Assembly (NCBI GenBank): GCA_041654915.1
Contig: JBAZCO010000071.1
Location: 1 to 9,479, forward strand
From: JBAZCO01 sp041654915
Lineage (GTDB): Bacteria; Bacillota; Clostridia; Christensenellales; DTU072
DNA length: 9,479 nucleotides
Reading direction: 5' to 3'
Both the position numbers and the translations under genes were made by a program. Positions 6,767 through 9,479 of the stretch are shown here, one piece after another; position 1 is the stretch's first letter; every line of letters starts with the position of its first letter. The notes below the pieces were generated by a model. That model saw only the letters and a program-made list of their open reading frames with translations, did no database searches and was not told the DNA's origin.

Positions 6767-8953
6767 ATGGCAAAAAAAACAATCGCTAAAGTAGCTGCGA
6801 TAATCTTGGTGTTAGCAGTAGCGGCATTTTCTTTTTCTGGCTGTACATTCATAAGGGAAAACCCCGACCGTGTGGCTAACCAAGAAGTGATAACAATCAA
6901 AGGTGCGGGCGGCATCACGCTTACCCTCTCCCAAAACGAAATTTTGGACTATTACAATAGCTATGCCTATTATCTTATCCAATATTACAACTATACGCCC
7001 GAAAAGGCTATGGATTTTGTTATCGAAAGCAAGGTGAAAAATAAGTACCTGCTCACAATAGCTATGGGCGAATTAATCAACACATCCAAATATCCTAGCA
7101 GAGTGCCAAGCGTATTAGTTGGCGGCGGCAGTCACAATAATATTTATGATGTACTGACGCATGCCGAATATTATGCGGCTGTCCACTCGGTTAATGACTC
7201 CATAAAACAATCTCTAGACAGTTATATAGACGAGGTCTACCAAGACACCTTGCGCACAGCCGCCAATACGGTTAGCCTAACCAATGTGCAAGCGCTGGAG
7301 TTTACCGAGGACACCCTTGCCTACCTCAAAGATGAGTACGTAAAGGGCGAAAACCTAGATACCGACAAAATTAAGTTCCGTGTTGTCTATCAACCTGCCG
7401 AGGAAGGGGGCGAACCCACCTATTCCGATATCGATGCAAACGGCAACAAGCTAGATGCTCCCATTGTTCCCGCCACTATGTATGACACCGCTTTTACCTC
7501 TGAATCTGCGGGCGAAGATTTATCAATAGTGATTAGCGTGGACGAAAAAATTACCGACGAAAACGGCAAAGTTTCCTACGAAAAACACACCGCCACCCAC
7601 TCCTACAAGGTGATTGAGCCTCGTGCAACCAAAACCGTAAGCGAAGAAGAATTGGGTGACGACGATATCAAGATAGGGGATGTCACCGTTGGCAGATACG
7701 ACTCTTTGGCAACCCTAACCGAAAAGCTTGACCTAACTGGCGAGCTTGCAAAAATTGATGTGGATGCCAAGCACCAAGAGCTTTTGGAAAGCGGCGAGAA
7801 CAACACACTTAGAGAGGCTTACCGCCGTCTTGCCGAAAACCTTAAAAAAGGCTATAAAACAATGGATTATATATATAATTCTGCATTTGAAAGTGCTCTT
7901 TCCTCAGCTCTGCAAGCAGAGGTAAGCAAGATAGACGAGGACAGTCTTGATGCAGATATTTTGGCAGAATTTAAGTTTTCATACCTAAAGAATAAGGACA
8001 CCTATGCAAACCTAACGGACGAAAAAGAAATCAAAGCGGCGTTCGGCTCTTCCATAAAGTCCAACCTTGATGCCTACTATTACCACCCTGCAATACAAGA
8101 TTTATCCGACTATATATATGTATATCAAATACTTTTCAACTTTAGCGAGGAGCAAAAGGCATTTATCACCAACAATGCAGGAGCAGATGAGGCGGTAATA
8201 ACAGCTTACCAAGACTATTTCTTTAAAAACCATATGATTACCAAACAGTCCAACCCCAATTTTGATGCAGAAAAATGGGCAAAAGAGATAGAGGAAGGCA
8301 CAGAGCAAATATCCCGCCCCTACATTGATGTAGACGAAAACGGCGAAATTATAGACGAGAGCGTATACGTAGTATTTAAGCGCCTAGAGGGCGAGTTACA
8401 AGCTATACAAGACGGCACATCCACAACAGGCAAGACCGCCTTTGAAACTTTTGAGGACTATATGTACCGCTACAACGATGACGGCGGTATAATGAACTCC
8501 AAAACAGGCTATCTTATTGCCCCCGAGGGAACAGACGACCCCAACGGTTTTTACCAATCGTTTGTGGACCTTGCCCACGATGTGTACAGCTATCAACCCT
8601 CTGTTGGCAATGCCTTTGTTGGTGACGGCGAACTAGGATACCGCTTTACCGACTACGGTGTTCACTTAATTATGGTCAGTATGAAACCTTTCTCCTCCGA
8701 CTTTGACAATTCCGCACTAGACCTAAACGATGAGGATATGCTAAGTTACATTAAAAATACAGTAATTGACTTAGAGGGCAACACCATATATGATGTGATA
8801 AAAGACAAGGTTGTTACCGACAGAAAGAGCCAAGCATACAACAACTTTACAAGCAGCAATATAAAGTCCGATATTCACGAGGACAAGAATATAGTTGTTA
8901 TAAACGAGAAAAAGCTTGCAAAGATTTATGAAGACTATGCACCCAATGCTTGA
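6767..8953 (+). CDS. Secreted lipoprotein with SurA/PrsA-like N-terminal region (putative foldase-type chaperone)
   Basis: The 728-residue product starts with a lipoprotein signal peptide: Lys3, Lys4 and Lys8, a hydrophobic core (9-21) and lipobox FSGC with Cys26 as the probable lipidated residue (Phe at -3 is tolerated but not typical). The mature protein is therefore likely anchored on the outer face of the membrane. Residues about 50-96 (LTLSQNEILDYYNSY, then YYNYTPEKAMDFVIESKVKNKYLL) resemble the SurA/PrsA N-terminal chaperone region. TDYGVHLIMV (628-637) resembles the end of a parvulin domain, but I cannot trace the rest of a catalytic parvulin fold, so isomerase activity is doubtful. 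The middle (about 110-600) is acidic and Tyr/Asp-rich and I do not recognise it. PrsA is about 290 residues and SurA about 430, so this is unusually long. A SurA/PrsA-like gene after mfd is known in Clostridia, which supports the call. It has its own promoter and terminator. Its last 75 codons are repeated downstream. Confidence 0.72.
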   Translation: MAKKTIAKVAAIILVLAVAAFSFSGCTFIRENPDRVANQEVITIKGAGGITLTLSQNEILDYYNSYAYYLIQYYNYTPEKAMDFVIESKVKNKYLLTIAMGELINTSKYPSRVPSVLVGGGSHNNIYDVLTHAEYYAAVHSVNDSIKQSLDSYIDEVYQDTLRTAANTVSLTNVQALEFTEDTLAYLKDEYVKGENLDTDKIKFRVVYQPAEEGGEPTYSDIDANGNKLDAPIVPATMYDTAFTSESAGEDLSIVISVDEKITDENGKVSYEKHTATHSYKVIEPRATKTVSEEELGDDDIKIGDVTVGRYDSLATLTEKLDLTGELAKIDVDAKHQELLESGENNTLREAYRRLAENLKKGYKTMDYIYNSAFESALSSALQAEVSKIDEDSLDADILAEFKFSYLKNKDTYANLTDEKEIKAAFGSSIKSNLDAYYYHPAIQDLSDYIYVYQILFNFSEEQKAFITNNAGADEAVITAYQDYFFKNHMITKQSNPNFDAEKWAKEIEEGTEQISRPYIDVDENGEIIDESVYVVFKRLEGELQAIQDGTSTTGKTAFETFEDYMYRYNDDGGIMNSKTGYLIAPEGTDDPNGFYQSFVDLAHDVYSYQPSVGNAFVGDGELGYRFTDYGVHLIMVSMKPFSSDFDNSALDLNDEDMLSYIKNTVIDLEGNTIYDVIKDKVVTDRKSQAYNNFTSSNIKSDIHEDKNIVVINEKKLAKIYEDYAPNA

Positions 8954-9037
8954 GGTTTAATCAACAAATAGCATTCCCCAAAAGCGCAAGTTTGACAAAA
9001 ACTTGCGCTTTTTTAAAATAAAACCCATTTTAGATAT
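8726..9037 (+). repeat. Tandem repeat unit, copy 1 (312 bp; 3' end of lipoprotein gene plus terminator)
   Basis: The unit runs from AACGATGAGGAT (codon 654 of the lipoprotein gene) through the stop at 8951-8953, the terminator and a spacer ending CCCATTTTAGATAT. The next copy starts at the following base with AACGATGAGGAT again. Copy 1 is the only one joined to the intact gene. Its left flank (GACCTA before AACGAT) differs from the junction sequence that precedes copies 2 and 3, which places the left edge of the duplication at 8726. Confidence 0.95.
8980..9014 (+). terminator. Rho-independent terminator of the lipoprotein gene (repeat copy 1)
   Basis: A 14-bp perfect stem (8980-8993 with 8999-9012, core GCGCAAGTTT / AAACTTGCGC) has a GACAA loop and a run of six T at 9009-9014. 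It begins 27 bases after the stop codon and is part of the repeated unit. Confidence 0.93.
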
Positions 9038-9232
9038 AACGATGAGGATTTAGAGTGCAACACCATATATGATGTGATAAAAGACAAGGTTGTTACCGAC
9101 AGAAAGAGCCAAGCATACAACAACTTTACAAGCAGCAATATAAAGTCCGATATTCACGAGGACAAGAATATAGTTGTTATAAATGAGAAAAAGCTTGCAA
9201 AGATTTATGAAGACTATGCACCCAATGCTTGA
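9038..9232 (+). pseudogene. Promoterless C-terminal fragment of the lipoprotein gene (copy 2, in-frame 11-codon deletion)
   Basis: Read in the frame of the parent gene, this fragment encodes residues 654-728 without residues 658-668 (MLSYIKNTVID) and with Gly671 changed to Cys, ending at the same TGA (9230-9232). The frame is open back to a TAA just after the copy 1 terminator, but it contains no ATG and no ribosome binding site, and a terminator lies directly upstream. It is therefore almost certainly not translated on its own. The C>T at 9184 is synonymous (Asn). Confidence 0.85.
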
Positions 9233-9258
9233 GGCTTAATCAATAAATAGCATTCCCC

Positions 9259-9294
9259 AAAGGCGCAAGTTTGACAAAAACTTGCGCTTTTTTT
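9259..9294 (+). terminator. Duplicated Rho-independent terminator (repeat copy 2)
   Basis: It has the same hairpin as at 8980-9014, with stem 9259-9272 / 9278-9291, loop GACAA and seven T at 9288-9294. The A>G at 9262 turns one A-T pair into a G-U pair at RNA level, so the stem still forms. No gene with a start lies between the two terminators, so this one is probably a passive copy or a backup. Confidence 0.85.
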
Positions 9295-9317
9295 AAAATA
9301 AAACCCATTTTAGATAT

Positions 9318-9479
9318 AACGATGAGGATATGCTAAGTTACATTAAAAATACAGTAATTGACTTAGAGTGCAACACCATATATGATGTGATAAAAGACAA
9401 GGTTGTTACCGACAGAAAGAGCCAAGCATACAACAACTTTACAAGCAGCAATATAAAGTCTGATATTCACGAGGACAAG
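9318..9479 (+). repeat. Tandem repeat unit, copy 3 (partial, cut by window edge)
   Basis: 162 bases match copy 1 from its first base and include the 33 bases missing in copy 2. There are two substitutions against copy 1: 9369 (G>T, shared with copy 2) and 9461 (C>T, unique). The window ends inside the coding part, so neither its terminator nor any further copies can be seen. Confidence 0.94.
9318..9479 (+). pseudogene. C-terminal fragment of the lipoprotein gene (copy 3, incomplete at window end)
   Basis: It repeats codons 654 to 707 of the parent gene in frame, with the Gly671Cys change shared with copy 2 and a synonymous Ser change at 9461. Unlike copy 2 it keeps the in-frame ATG equivalent to Met658 (9330-9332). 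The only Shine-Dalgarno-like bases (GAGG at 9325-9328) are too close to it, and there is no promoter, so expression is unlikely. The frame is still open at the window edge. Confidence 0.8.

Larger units (their letters stand above)
9038..9317 (+). repeat. Tandem repeat unit, copy 2 (280 bp, lacks 33 bp)
   Basis: It is collinear with copy 1 but lacks the 33 bases equivalent to 8738-8770, and differs by five substitutions (equivalent to 8777 G>T, 8905 C>T, 8956 T>C, 8965 C>T, 8983 A>G) plus one extra T in the terminator T run. It ends with the same CCCATTTTAGATAT junction as copy 1. Confidence 0.95.

Noticed and set aside
8726..9479. CRISPR array or insertion sequence
   Set aside because: The repeats are about 280-312 bases, directly adjacent, with no variable spacers, no transposase and no terminal inverted repeats. 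They are copies of the neighbouring gene's own 3' end.
9330..9479. Small gene starting at the in-frame ATG of repeat copy 3
   Set aside because: No promoter, two terminators upstream, and the only Shine-Dalgarno-like bases are too close to the ATG. It is better read as a gene fragment.

Overview
The window reads as chromosomal DNA of a low-to-moderate GC, anaerobic Gram-positive-type bacterium, most likely an uncultured member of Clostridia/Bacillota. The reasons are a hybrid-cluster protein closest to my memory of clostridial versions, AAGGAG-type ribosome binding sites, AT-rich spacers with sigma-A-like promoters, and an mfd followed by a SurA/PrsA-like lipoprotein, a gene order familiar from Clostridia. 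This assignment is inference from recalled families; no search was run.

Layout, all genes on the + strand. (1) 1-757: C-terminal part of hcp (hybrid-cluster protein), cut by the left window edge and closed by a strong intrinsic terminator at 797-836. (2) 758-1024: the terminator, then an AT-rich spacer with a candidate extended -10 promoter and a good Shine-Dalgarno. (3) 1025-3178: a cytoplasmic GH31 alpha-glycosidase, whose stop codon overlaps the start of (4) 3178-6618: full-length mfd, the transcription-repair coupling factor. (5) 6619-6766: a spacer with a near-perfect sigma-A promoter (TTGAAA-17-TATAAT). (6) 6767-8953: a 728-residue secreted lipoprotein with a SurA/PrsA-like N-terminal region, followed by an intrinsic terminator at 8980-9014. 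(7) 8726-9479: a tandem array in which the last 75 codons of the lipoprotein gene, its stop, its terminator and 23 bases of spacer are repeated at least 2.5 times, running off the right edge.

GH31 and mfd look like one transcription unit with translational coupling, although their functions are unrelated (sugar use versus DNA repair). The lipoprotein has its own promoter. hcp is a separate upstream unit for nitrosative or redox stress.

The part worth a second look is the right end. Three near-identical copies of a gene's 3' end plus terminator lie head to tail. They differ by five substitutions, a one-base change in the T tract and a 33-base in-frame deletion in the middle copy. This could be a simple tandem duplication, a store of silent 3' ends for recombination, or an assembly effect. 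The window alone cannot decide. The other genes look ordinary for their families.
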